9,711 nt of DNA from Blautia sp. (GCA_030841965.1 JAUUSJ010000152.1:1-9711); one strand, 5' to 3'. Shown: positions 1 through 6,165, counted from the stretch's first letter. Numbers and translations: made by a program. The notes: generated from the sequence alone by a model not told the origin.

Positions 1-1
1 A

Positions 2-78
2 ATCAGCGTATGTCGAAAAACCGTGGGAACGAACGTGTTTTTCGAGGACATATCCCCCCTCTCTTCGCGTCTACTCCC
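2..78 (-). repeat. Hairpin-forming dispersed repeat, left copy (inverted partner of the window's right end)
   Basis: Bases 2-54 are the exact reverse complement of 9659-9711, a perfect 53-bp match. Similarity continues imperfectly to about base 78: a CCTCTCTTYGCGTCT block at 58-74 matches the tail next to the right copy. The core is itself a hairpin: TATGTC (9-14) pairs with GACATA (47-52), and GAAAAAC (15-21) with GTTTTTC (38-44), with a three-base bulge and a short CGT/ACG inner stem. There is no U-tract placed as in an intrinsic terminator. Read on the - strand from 80 there is a short open frame ending in the repeat, but it has no ribosome binding site. I read this as an intergenic palindromic repeat of unknown function. 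Confidence 0.85.
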
Positions 79-119
79 ATCAAACAAAAATTTTAAATTA
101 TCTGCTATAGGAATTGCTC

Positions 120-149
120 TTGACAAAAAAGGTAAGAATGATATATGAT
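120..149 (+). promoter_or_regulatory. Predicted sigma-A promoter of the thrS T-box transcript
   Basis: A consensus -35 TTGACA (120-125) is followed after 18 bp by TATGAT (144-149). Transcription would start near 156-158 and produce a leader of about 425 nt before thrS. TATATG at 142-147, with a 16-bp spacer, is an alternative -10. Confidence 0.75.
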
Positions 150-165
150 AGCAATGTAAAAAAGC

Positions 166-185
166 ATATCTGTCCATACAGATAT
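166..185 (+). other. Perfect hairpin near the 5' end of the thrS leader
   Basis: ATATCTGT (166-173), loop CCAT, ACAGATAT (178-185). It lies about 10 nt from the predicted transcription start and before T-box Stem I. It has no U-tract, so it is not a terminator. It may protect the 5' end of the RNA. Confidence 0.5.
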
Positions 186-386
186 CGCTGAATAGAAGAA
201 AACACGTGGAAGAGAAGAGTAAGCTGCGTAAGCCCACAGAGAGAGATGCCTTGGCTGGAAGCATCTTGGTCGAAACAGTCTGAAAACTAACTCTGAGTGG
301 CACCAATCCTGCCCGGCCGACACCGTTATCGTCTTTGAGAGGTCTACTTGACAAGAAGGGTGGAACCGCCGATATATGTATATTGG

Positions 387-422
387 TCCCTATCAGCTTT
401 CACTGCTGATGGGGATTTTTTT
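387..422 (+). terminator. T-box intrinsic terminator (attenuator) of thrS
   Basis: The stem 387-397 / 405-415 has 11 pairs including one wobble (arms TCCCTATCAGC and GCTGATGGGGA) around the loop TTTCACT, followed by seven T at 416-422. The 5' arm shares CCC (388-390) with the T-box antiterminator, so the two folds exclude each other. Confidence 0.9.
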
Positions 423-489
423 ATGGATAAAATTCACATCAGACAGGATATAAAGCAAAGAATACATCTTATATATATTTAAAAGAATT

Positions 490-553
490 GCGGGAGCATA
501 TTGTGCGGAGCAATTCGGTATCAGAGGGGTTAAAAGACCTTTTGACCCCAACA
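490..553 (+). repeat. Palindromic dispersed repeat, copy 1, within the thrS leader
   Basis: These 64 bases match the reverse complement of 6168-6232 at about 58 of 65 positions. The repeat holds two hairpins: ATTGC (487-491) with GCAAT (510-514), with a GCA/TGC inner stem; and GGGGTTAAAAG (526-536) with CTTTTGACCCC (539-549), a nearly perfect 11-bp stem with a 2-nt turn. It sits after the T-box terminator and only about 16 nt before the thrS ribosome binding site. No T-run follows on the + strand, so it is unlikely to terminate transcription. It may affect mRNA stability or translation. Confidence 0.8.
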
Positions 554-582
554 GTATAAAGACAGAAAGGAAGAGATATAGT

Positions 583-2538
583 ATGGAAATCACATTAAAA
601 GATGGTTCAAAAAAACAGTATGAAGCTGCGATGTCAATTTTCGATATTGCAAAAGATTTGAGTGAAGGTCTTGCGAGAGTTGCATGTGCCGGAGAGGTAG
701 ATGGAGAAGTGAAAGACCTAAGAACAGTGATAGAAAAAGATTGTAACCTAAATATATTAACATTCCAAGATGATAAGGGAAAGGACGCATTTCGCCATAC
801 TGCCTCCCATATTTTGGCACAGGCTGTAAAACGTCTTTATCCAGAGGCAAAATGCGCAATTGGACCTGCAATCGAGGATGGATTTTATTATGATTTTGAT
901 ATGCCTTCTCTATCCAGAGAGGATTTAGACAAAATCGAGAAAGAGATGAAAAAGATTGTAAAAGAAAATCACAAGATTACTTCCTTTACTCTCCCAAGAG
1001 AGGAAGCTATCGTTTTGATGAGAGAAAAGGATGAGCCTTATAAAGTGGAATTGATTGAGGATTTACCAGAGGACGCTGTCATCTCCTTTTATACACAGGG
1101 AGAGTTTACAGACCTCTGTGCCGGTCCACATCTGATGTCCACAAAGCCAGTAAAGGCATTTAAGCTTACTTCTTCCTCTGGCGCTTACTGGAGAGGAAGC
1201 GAGAAGAATAAAATGCTCACAAGAATCTATGGAACGGCATACACAAAGAAGGAGGATTTGACAGCCCGTCTCGAGTATTTGGAAAATATCAAAAAGAGAG
1301 ACCATAATAGACTTGGTCGAGAGATGAATCTCTTCACTACAGTGGATGTTATCGGTCAAGGTCTTCCATTGATTATGCCAAACGGTGTGATTATGATTAA
1401 GGAGATGCAGCGCTGGATTGAGGATTTGGAGGATAATGAATGGGGCTATGTCCGCACAAAGACTCCTCTGATGGCAAAGAGTGATTTATATAAGATTTCT
1501 GGACATTGGGGACATTATAAGGAGGGAATGTTCGTTCTCGGAGATGAGGAGAAGGACAAGGAAGTATTCGCACTTCGTCCGATGACATGTCCATTCCAGT
1601 ACTATGTATATAAGGCGAATCAGCATTCTTACCGTGACCTTCCAATTCGCTACGGCGAGACATCTACTCTATTTCGAAATGAGGACTCTGGTGAGATGCA
1701 TGGTTTGACACGTGTTCGCCAGTTTACTATCTCAGAGGGACATTTGATTGTGAGACCAGACCAGATGGTAGAGGAGTTTAAGGGCTGTCTGGCTTTGGCA
1801 AAGCATTGTCTACAGACATTGGGATTAGAGGAAGATGTGACATATCATCTATCTAAATGGGACCCAGAGAATAAAGATAAATATATCGGAGAGGCAGAGG
1901 TTTGGGAGCAGACAGAGCAACATATCAGAGACGTGCTTACAGAGCTTGAAATCCCATTTGTGGAGGATGTCGGAGAGGCAGCTTTCTACGGACCAAAAGT
2001 AGATATCAATGCGAAAAATGTATACGGAAAAGAAGATACGATGATTACGATTCAGTGGGATGCCCTCTTGGCGGAGCAATTTGATATGTATTATATCGAT
2101 GAGAAGGGAAATAAACAGCGTCCATATATTATTCACAGAACATCCATCGGTTGCTATGAGAGAACACTCGCATGGTTGGTTGAGAAGTACGCTGGATTAT
2201 TCCCAACATGGCTTTGCCCTGAGCAGGTTCGTGTACTTCCTATCTCAGAAAAATATAAAGATTATGCAGAGCAGGTGAACGCAGAACTTAAGAAAAATGG
2301 TATTCGTTCTTCTGTCGATAATCGCGGAGAGAAGATTGGATATAAGATTCGAGAATCCCGTCTCGCCAAGGTTCCATATATGCTTGTAGTCGGAGCAAAG
2401 GAGGAGGAAGAAAAAGTTGTATCCGTCCGAAGCCGCTATAAGGGAGATGAGGGACAAAAACCATTAGAGCAGTTTATCGACGAGATTTGCAGAGAGATTC
2501 GTACAAAGGAAATTAGAAAAATTGAGCAGAACGCTTGA
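583..2538 (+). CDS. thrS: Threonine--tRNA ligase (ThrRS)
   Basis: This cytoplasmic class II synthetase charges tRNA-Thr. The 651 residues are the full family length. In order: TGS domain (about 1-60); editing domain with HTASH (72-76) and the C179/H183 pair in DLCAGPH; catalytic core from about 245 to 540, with MTCPFQYY (zinc ligand C336), motif 2 FRNEDSGEMHGLTRVRQFT (364-382), H387, and H518 in IIHRTSIG; then the anticodon-binding domain (about 545-645). The three zinc ligands are present. Motif 3 reads SIGCYERTLAWL rather than the common ILGSxERFIGxL, and the preceding strand reads TIQWDALLAEQFD, so this is a sequence-divergent ThrRS subtype, though ER is kept. The start at 583 is supported by AAAGGAAG at 566-573. 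Expression is controlled by the upstream T-box. Confidence 0.97.
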   Translation: MEITLKDGSKKQYEAAMSIFDIAKDLSEGLARVACAGEVDGEVKDLRTVIEKDCNLNILTFQDDKGKDAFRHTASHILAQAVKRLYPEAKCAIGPAIEDGFYYDFDMPSLSREDLDKIEKEMKKIVKENHKITSFTLPREEAIVLMREKDEPYKVELIEDLPEDAVISFYTQGEFTDLCAGPHLMSTKPVKAFKLTSSSGAYWRGSEKNKMLTRIYGTAYTKKEDLTARLEYLENIKKRDHNRLGREMNLFTTVDVIGQGLPLIMPNGVIMIKEMQRWIEDLEDNEWGYVRTKTPLMAKSDLYKISGHWGHYKEGMFVLGDEEKDKEVFALRPMTCPFQYYVYKANQHSYRDLPIRYGETSTLFRNEDSGEMHGLTRVRQFTISEGHLIVRPDQMVEEFKGCLALAKHCLQTLGLEEDVTYHLSKWDPENKDKYIGEAEVWEQTEQHIRDVLTELEIPFVEDVGEAAFYGPKVDINAKNVYGKEDTMITIQWDALLAEQFDMYYIDEKGNKQRPYIIHRTSIGCYERTLAWLVEKYAGLFPTWLCPEQVRVLPISEKYKDYAEQVNAELKKNGIRSSVDNRGEKIGYKIRESRLAKVPYMLVVGAKEEEEKVVSVRSRYKGDEGQKPLEQFIDEICREIRTKEIRKIEQNA

Positions 2539-2563
2539 CATGAAAAAAAAGCTATGATATAGT
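2535..2563 (+). promoter_or_regulatory. Predicted promoter of the infC-rpmI-rplT operon, overlapping the thrS stop
   Basis: TTGACA (2535-2540) contains the thrS stop codon (TGA, 2536-2538). A 17-bp spacer and TATAGT (2558-2563) follow. Transcription would start near 2570. No terminator lies between thrS and this promoter, so thrS readthrough could add to infC expression. Confidence 0.78.
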
Positions 2564-2569
2564 AATAGA

Positions 2570-2775
2570 TGTTTTGAGAGTCTAAGGCTATGTCCTTGGA
2601 CCGATTGGAAAGAAGAGTATCCGCTCTCACCTTAGCACGAACGATGTGACTCGGGTTTTAGATTTAAGAAATAAGATTGATTTTTTGCAGAGGATATAAG
2701 CTTAAAAGTCTTGCAAACTTAGAATCATACTTAGATACTAAAGTGGATAGTCTATCAACTATCCACTTTTTCTAT
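2570..2775 (+). promoter_or_regulatory. Probable ribosomal protein L20 leader (autoregulatory attenuator of infC-rpmI-rplT)
   Basis: In Firmicutes such as Bacillus subtilis, L20 binds the infC leader RNA and causes premature termination, so excess L20 shuts the operon down. Here about 200 nt of untranslated RNA precede infC and end in an intrinsic terminator (2740-2775). The 5' part folds: CTAAGG (2582-2587) pairs with CCTTAG (2630-2635) and encloses GTCCTTGGAC (2592-2601) and AGAG/CTCT (2614-2617/2624-2627), with a purine-rich GATTGGAAAGAAG internal stretch as expected for an rRNA-mimicking site. Assignment rests on position, terminator and operon content. I did not match it base by base to the L20 family model. 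Confidence 0.7.
2740..2775 (+). terminator. Attenuator terminator in the infC leader
   Basis: A perfect 11-bp stem, AAAGTGGATAG (2740-2750) with CTATCCACTTT (2759-2769), has loop TCTATCAA and runs into TTTTTCTATT. It lies 51 nt before the infC start and cannot be the end of thrS alone because the infC promoter is upstream of it. Confidence 0.85.
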
Positions 2776-2826
2776 TATGAGAGTAGGAAATGAGTAAAAT
2801 GAAAATTATGATGGAGGTGTACTACT

Positions 2827-3333
2827 ATTAGCGATTTAATGATTAATGAGCAGATTAGGGACAGAGAAGTAAGATTAATTGGACCAAATGGTGACCAGTT
2901 GGGAATTATGTCTTCCAGAGAGGCATTGAGAAGAGCTAGGGAAGAGGACTTAGATTTGGTGAAGGTTGCGCCGACCGCTAAGCCACCAGTTTGTAAAATT
3001 ATTGATTATGGCAAATATCGCTACGAGCTTGCGAGAAAAGAAAAAGAAGCGAAGAAGAAGCAAAAAACAATTGATATTAAAGAAGTAAGATTATCTCCGA
3101 ATATTGATACAAACGACTTGAATACAAAGGTAAATCAAGCTCGCAAGTTCTTGTCAAAGGGAGATAAAGTAAAGGTAACACTTCGATTCCGTGGAAGAGA
3201 GTTAGCGCATGTGAATGCGACAAAGGTCATCTTGGATGAATTTGCCGAGAAGCTCTCTGATATCGCCACAGTCGATAAGCCAGCGAAATTCGAGGGAAGA
3301 AGTATGGTAATGTTTTTAACAGAAAAACGTTAA
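2827..3333 (+). CDS. infC: Translation initiation factor IF-3, with ATT start codon
   Basis: IF-3 binds the 30S subunit, prevents 50S joining and checks the start codon and initiator tRNA. The strong ribosome binding site GGAGGTG (2813-2819) is 7 nt from an in-frame ATT at 2827 but 19 nt from the first ATG (2839). Starting at ATT adds four residues and gives (M)SDLMINEQIRDREVRLI, matching the usual Firmicutes N-terminus in which residues such as ISKD precede INEQIR. The product is then 168 residues: IF3 N-domain (about 8-80, with VAPTAKPPVCKIIDYGKYRYE), a lysine-rich linker (KEKEAKKKQK), and the C-domain (from about 85, with RLSPNIDTNDLNTKVNQARK and FRGRELAH). AUU starts on infC are known in other bacteria and allow IF-3 autoregulation. 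First gene of infC-rpmI-rplT. Confidence 0.93.
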   Translation: MSDLMINEQIRDREVRLIGPNGDQLGIMSSREALRRAREEDLDLVKVAPTAKPPVCKIIDYGKYRYELARKEKEAKKKQKTIDIKEVRLSPNIDTNDLNTKVNQARKFLSKGDKVKVTLRFRGRELAHVNATKVILDEFAEKLSDIATVDKPAKFEGRSMVMFLTEKR

Positions 3334-3349
3334 ATGAAACCCGTCTGGG

Positions 3350-3369
3350 CGAACAGTCTTGGCTGTTCG
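3350..3369 (+). other. Hairpin in the infC-rpmI spacer
   Basis: CGAACAG (3350-3356), loop TCTTGG, CTGTTCG (3363-3369). The 104-nt gap between infC and rpmI also holds a weaker CTCTTACT/AGTAGTGAG fold at about 3395-3415. There is no U-tract, so this is not a terminator. RNA processing, stability or translational control are possible roles. Confidence 0.45.
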
Positions 3370-3437
3370 ATAAAATAGCTAGATTTTACAGGACTCTTAC
3401 TAGAAGTAGTGAGAGAAATTTAAGGAGGAAATTAGTC

Positions 3438-3635
3438 ATGCCAAAAATGAAAACAAAAAGAGCTGCTGCAAAGCGTTTTAAAAAGACAGGTACAGGTCAA
3501 TTAAAGAGAATGAAAGCTTATAAGAGCCATATCTTAACAAAGAAATCTCCTAAGAGAAAGAGAAACTTGAGAAAATCCATCGTTGTTGACGCAACAAATA
3601 TGAAGAACATGAAGAAAATTTTACCTTATATGTAA
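3438..3635 (+). CDS. rpmI: 50S ribosomal protein L35
   Basis: A 65-residue, highly basic protein of normal L35 length. It begins MPKMKTKRAAAKRFKKTGTG, carries the central KSHILTKKSPKRKRNLRK block, and ends near the usual C-terminus (KKILPYM). It is a component of the 50S subunit. The start is fixed by TAAGGAGGAA at 3420-3429, 8 nt upstream of the ATG. It is the middle gene of infC-rpmI-rplT, 104 bp after infC and 32 bp before rplT. No internal promoter is evident, so it should be made from the infC leader promoter under the same attenuation. Confidence 0.97.
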   Translation: MPKMKTKRAAAKRFKKTGTGQLKRMKAYKSHILTKKSPKRKRNLRKSIVVDATNMKNMKKILPYM

Positions 3636-3667
3636 GAGTGAAAGAGTAGATTTAGGAGGAATATAAA

Positions 3668-4021
3668 ATGGCAAGAGTAAAAGGTGCTTTAGGAGCAAAG
3701 AAAAGACATAATAGAACATTAAAGCTTGCAAAAGGTTATAGAGGAGCAAGATCAAAACAGTATAGAGTGGCAAAGCAGTCTGTAATGAGAGCATTGACAA
3801 GTTCTTACGCTGGTAGAAAGCAGAGAAAACGTCAGTTCAGACAGCTTTGGATTGCACGTATCAACGCTGCTGCTAGAATGAATGGACTTTCTTACAGCAA
3901 GATGATGCATGGATTAAAGGTAGCTGGTGTAGATATCAACCGTAAGATGTTATCTGAGATGGCTATCAACGACGCAGCTGGATTCACAGCATTGGCAGAG
4001 TTAGCAAAGGCTAATATCTAA
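3668..4021 (+). CDS. rplT: 50S ribosomal protein L20
   Basis: A 117-residue protein of normal L20 length. It has a basic N-terminal tail (MARVKGALGAKKRHNRTLKL) with GYRGARSKQYRVAKQ, and a globular C-terminal half with RQLWIARINAAARMNGLSYS and INRKMLSEMAI. L20 binds 23S rRNA early in 50S assembly. In Firmicutes it is also the repressor of its own operon through the infC leader, so it is probably both the last product and the sensor of the unit starting near 2570. Ribosome binding site AGGAGGA (3654-3660) lies 7 nt before the ATG. The gene ends 40 bp before a strong terminator. Confidence 0.98.
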   Translation: MARVKGALGAKKRHNRTLKLAKGYRGARSKQYRVAKQSVMRALTSSYAGRKQRKRQFRQLWIARINAAARMNGLSYSKMMHGLKVAGVDINRKMLSEMAINDAAGFTALAELAKANI

Positions 4022-4061
4022 TTCGACCGATGTGTTTGATATAATATAATGATATAGAATG

Positions 4062-4119
4062 AATATCCCGATATGGATGTAATAATATCAATTAAAACAT
4101 TCGTATCGGGATATTTTTT
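4062..4119 (+). terminator. Intrinsic terminator of infC-rpmI-rplT
   Basis: AATATCCCGATA (4062-4073) pairs perfectly with TATCGGGATATT (4104-4115). The stem continues past one mismatch through GGATGT (4075-4080) with ACATTC (4097-4102). A T-run follows to 4119. The T-run overlaps the stop codon (TTA on +, 4118-4120) of the convergent AraC-family gene. Read on the - strand the stem has no good U-tract, so it mainly serves rplT. Confidence 0.9.
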
Positions 4120-4930
4120 ATTTTAATAAGAGTTTGTATTTTCGGCGATACTGTTTCGGTGAGATTCCGTAGGTCTTCTTAAATGTGCTAGAAAAATGTA
4201 AAATATTTGGATATCCCACAGATATTCCTACATCGCCGATTGGAGCATTTCCGAGTGCTAATTTTTCTGCTGCTTTTTCCATACGGAAGTGGATTAAAAA
4301 TTGCTGTGGAGATTGCCCTATCTGAGATTTGAAAAGTCTGCTAAAATAGCTTCTATCAAGCTTATATCGCCTCGCTAAATCTTCTACAGATATTGGATTA
4401 GAATAATTTTGCTCAATATAGTAGACAGCTCCCTGGATATAGTGTTCCATATTTTGAACTTCATTATTTTTAGGGCGAAACTTGGAAGTTCGGATGAGAC
4501 AGTCCATGAATAAATACATATAGCCAGTAACCTTGAGAAAGTCCTCTTCCTCATTTTTTACTAATCGGAGTATACTATTTAATAATTCAAAGCCCTGCTC
4601 AGACGTATTGGGAATATAGATGGGCTGTTCGCTGGATAGACCAGATAAATTTATGTATTCTTTGACGTGGAAACCTCCAAACTCAATCCAGGCATAATCT
4701 TGGATATTTTTAGACAAAAATTGATAATATTTTTCCTCTCCTGCCTTTACCAAAAAACCAGTATTTGCTGATAAATAAAAATCTTTTTCCTCTTTCGTAT
4801 TATTTTGTATCTGAAGAGTACCTCCTTCAGCGATAATATAATAGAAAATATAATGTTCATTTTCACTCATATTTTTAATTTGAAGTGGACTATTTTTTTC
4901 ATATCCACATTGATAGATTGATAAATCCAT
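4118..4930 (-). CDS. AraC-family transcriptional regulator (MsmR-like, sugar-locus type)
   Basis: A 270-residue protein. The N-terminal half (about 1-150) resembles the cupin-type ligand-binding domain of AraC/MsmR regulators (FYYIIAEGGTLQIQ, DYAWIEFGGFHV). The C-terminal double helix-turn-helix spans about 163-266: first HTH ISVEDLARRYKLDRSYFSRLFK (180-201), second HTH near 229-252, and the family signature YGISPKQYRRKY (254-265). These proteins usually activate sugar genes when the ligand is bound. Start at 4930 gives MDLSIYQ; AAGGAG (4943-4948) is 12 nt upstream, rather far, and an out-of-frame ATG lies between. The gene lies 135 bp downstream of the LacI-family gene with its own promoter flanked by palindromes. 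It probably controls the neighbouring ABC transporter, which is an inference from position. Confidence 0.92.
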   Translation of the reverse strand: MDLSIYQCGYEKNSPLQIKNMSENEHYIFYYIIAEGGTLQIQNNTKEEKDFYLSANTGFLVKAGEEKYYQFLSKNIQDYAWIEFGGFHVKEYINLSGLSSEQPIYIPNTSEQGFELLNSILRLVKNEEEDFLKVTGYMYLFMDCLIRTSKFRPKNNEVQNMEHYIQGAVYYIEQNYSNPISVEDLARRYKLDRSYFSRLFKSQIGQSPQQFLIHFRMEKAAEKLALGNAPIGDVGISVGYPNILHFSSTFKKTYGISPKQYRRKYKLLLK

Positions 4931-4959
4931 AAAGCATTATCACTCCTTAACTCCTATAC

Positions 4960-4973
4960 GTTTTGCGCAACAC
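4960..4973. promoter_or_regulatory. Operator-like palindrome downstream of the araC-type promoter
   Basis: GTTTTGCGCAACAC is symmetric around a central CG (4966/4967) with one mismatched pair. It overlaps about +10 to +23 of the predicted transcript, a roadblock position. LacI-family operators typically have a central CG, and the divergent LacI-type gene is adjacent. Confidence 0.62.
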
Positions 4974-4988
4974 CTTCTATTTGTATAT

Positions 4989-5018
4989 ATTATAGACCAA
5001 AAAACACTAATATTTCAA
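4989..5018 (-). promoter_or_regulatory. Predicted promoter of the AraC-family gene
   Basis: On the - strand, TTGAAA (5013-5018) and a perfect TATAAT (4989-4994) are separated by 18 bp, with transcription starting near 4982. The promoter lies between two CG-centred palindromes. No terminator is visible after the LacI-family gene, so readthrough is also possible. Confidence 0.72.
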
Positions 5019-5021
5019 TAA

Positions 5022-5035
5022 GTTTTGCGCAAAAC
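5022..5035. promoter_or_regulatory. Operator-like palindrome upstream of the araC-type promoter
   Basis: GTTTTGCGCAAAAC is a perfect 14-bp palindrome centred on CG (5028/5029), just upstream of the -35 box. It shares GTTTTGCGCAA with the site at 4960. The centres are 62 bp apart, close to six helical turns, so a repressor could bridge them. A weaker related site, ATTGCACAAT, lies at 5041-5050. Confidence 0.68.
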
Positions 5036-5065
5036 GTAAAATTGCACAATATGGATAAGGTTTCT

Positions 5066-6076
5066 CTATCTATTTTTAACAGAATCTCGAATCACAAGAG
5101 AGACGGGGAGAATATCTGACATAGGAATATTTTTTTGACCATCGATAAGCTTGAATAATTTATCTACGGCGAGAATCGCTTTTGCAGGCATATTTTGATG
5201 AATGGTTGTGAGCTTTGGGCGGCATAATACAGCATTCTCACTGTCATCAAAGCCAGCTACGGATATATCGTCTGGAACTTGAATTCCCATATCAGATAAT
5301 CTGGCAATCGCATCCATGGCATAGTAGTCGCTCGTGAAAAATAATGCATCGCATTCCCTCGAGAGTTCTAGGAGACAGTTCTCGTAATATTTTTCCCCTT
5401 TTCTCTTCTCATCTAAAATCGGTATATGGATTATTTTTTCTTCATTTGGCAAATACTTCCTATATGCGAGACAGATTCCCTCCCATCTCTCGTGGTCTAC
5501 ACCAGAGTCGTTGATAGATAAAAAGGCAATTTTTTTATGTCCGAGTTTAATTAAATGTTCTGCCATTAAGTAGCCCCCTTTTTTGTCATCGAGACCTACG
5601 GTAGGGATTTTTTGTTCTTTAAAATAAGTATCGATAGATATCATTGGGATTTTACATCTATCTTGAATTTTTTCATTATCTTTTATAGTAAAGCCGATTG
5701 TAATTAATCCCTCCACATTCCATGTTGTAATGAATTGAATGCCGTCCTCGTAGCTTGATGTAAAATGAAGCAACATATAATAATTTCTTTTATATATTTC
5801 TGATTCCAATGAGCGGATGAGTACATTGTTAAATGGAAGTCCTTCGGTATCATATTTTTTTTCTAATGTCTCACCGATTAAGACGCCGATGATATGAGAT
5901 TTTCCTTTTGCAAGCATAGTAGCCCCCATGCTTGGGATATACTCCATCTCTTCTAAGAGTTTTTCGATTTTTTCTACGGTTTGCCTTGACACTTTTTTGT
6001 GATTTCCATGAATGACATTGGACACAGTTGTGGGGCTTACGCCAGCTTTCTCAGCGATATCTTTGATGCGAATCAT
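5066..6076 (-). CDS. LacI-family transcriptional repressor
   Basis: A 336-residue protein of standard LacI/GalR length. The N-terminal HTH is at 2-25 (IRIKDIAEKAGVSPTTVSNVIHG), followed by the hinge region (about 45-60), where the usual YxPNxxARxL reads YIPSMGATMLAKGKS. The periplasmic-binding-protein-like sensor domain runs from about 62, with HIIGVLIGE, the GLDDKKGGYLMAEHLIKLGHKKIAFLS segment, ALFFTSDYYAMDAIARLSDMGIQVPDDISVAGFDDSE, and PKLTTIHQNM. Such proteins repress sugar genes and release DNA on sugar binding. AAAAGGAG lies 8 nt before the ATG. It is transcribed divergently from the transporter and upstream of the AraC-family gene; CG-centred palindromes in the araC-type promoter are its most likely targets. 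The ligand cannot be named. Confidence 0.93.
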   Translation of the reverse strand: MIRIKDIAEKAGVSPTTVSNVIHGNHKKVSRQTVEKIEKLLEEMEYIPSMGATMLAKGKSHIIGVLIGETLEKKYDTEGLPFNNVLIRSLESEIYKRNYYMLLHFTSSYEDGIQFITTWNVEGLITIGFTIKDNEKIQDRCKIPMISIDTYFKEQKIPTVGLDDKKGGYLMAEHLIKLGHKKIAFLSINDSGVDHERWEGICLAYRKYLPNEEKIIHIPILDEKRKGEKYYENCLLELSRECDALFFTSDYYAMDAIARLSDMGIQVPDDISVAGFDDSENAVLCRPKLTTIHQNMPAKAILAVDKLFKLIDGQKNIPMSDILPVSLVIRDSVKNR

Positions 6077-6112
6077 TTCTCATTCTCCTTTTCCTTATTT
6101 TTCCTTTCTCTT

Positions 6113-6142
6113 AGTATATATCAGATTATATTTTGATTTCAA
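6113..6142 (-). promoter_or_regulatory. Predicted promoter of the LacI-family gene
   Basis: On the - strand, TTGAAA (6137-6142) and TATACT (6113-6118) are 18 bp apart. The -35 box is only 16 bp from the direct repeat that borders the MITE-like element. No GCGCAA-type palindrome is seen here, so autorepression is not evident. Confidence 0.55.
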
Positions 6143-6165
6143 TATTAGTTTCATAGGAATCACAT

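Larger units (their letters stand above)
157..422 (+). promoter_or_regulatory. T-box riboswitch controlling thrS (tRNA-Thr sensing antitermination)
   Basis: T-box leaders bind a cognate uncharged tRNA, which stabilises an antiterminator and lets RNA polymerase read into the synthetase gene. The signature T-box bases AAGGGTGGAACCGC lie at 356-369. The antiterminator can be drawn: CCGATATA (369-376) pairs with TATATTGG (379-386), and GGG (358-360) with CCC (388-390). The competing terminator follows at 387-422. Upstream, Stem I features are visible: a GAGAGAGATGCC...GGCTGGAAGCATC apical region at about 210-254, and CCAC-AGAG pairing with CTCTGAGTGG (291-300). The best specifier candidate is ACC (Thr) at 302-304, just after that helix; ACC at 322-324 is an alternative. 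A perfect 8-bp hairpin (166-185) precedes Stem I. Confidence 0.88.

Noticed and set aside
78..80. A small - strand gene beginning at base 80 (MGVDAKRGG...) through the left hairpin repeat
   Set aside because: There is no ribosome binding site upstream, only 25 codons, and the reading frame into the hairpin differs from that in the right copy.
423..482. Nineteen-codon frame (MDKIHIRQDI...) after the T-box terminator
   Set aside because: Its only ribosome-binding-like bases (GGGGA) lie in the terminator stem, and the composition is that of AT-rich leader sequence.
526..549. The GGGGTTAAAAG/CTTTTGACCCC hairpin as a second thrS terminator
   Set aside because: It is followed by AACAGTATAAAG with no T-run.
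590..2457. Several antisense open frames of 70-98 codons opposite thrS
   Set aside because: They are shadows of the strongly supported thrS gene and show no ribosome binding sites or recognisable domains.
2839..3333. infC starting at ATG 2839
   Set aside because: The ribosome binding site is 19 nt away, while ATT at 2827 is at 7 nt and extends the conserved N-terminus.
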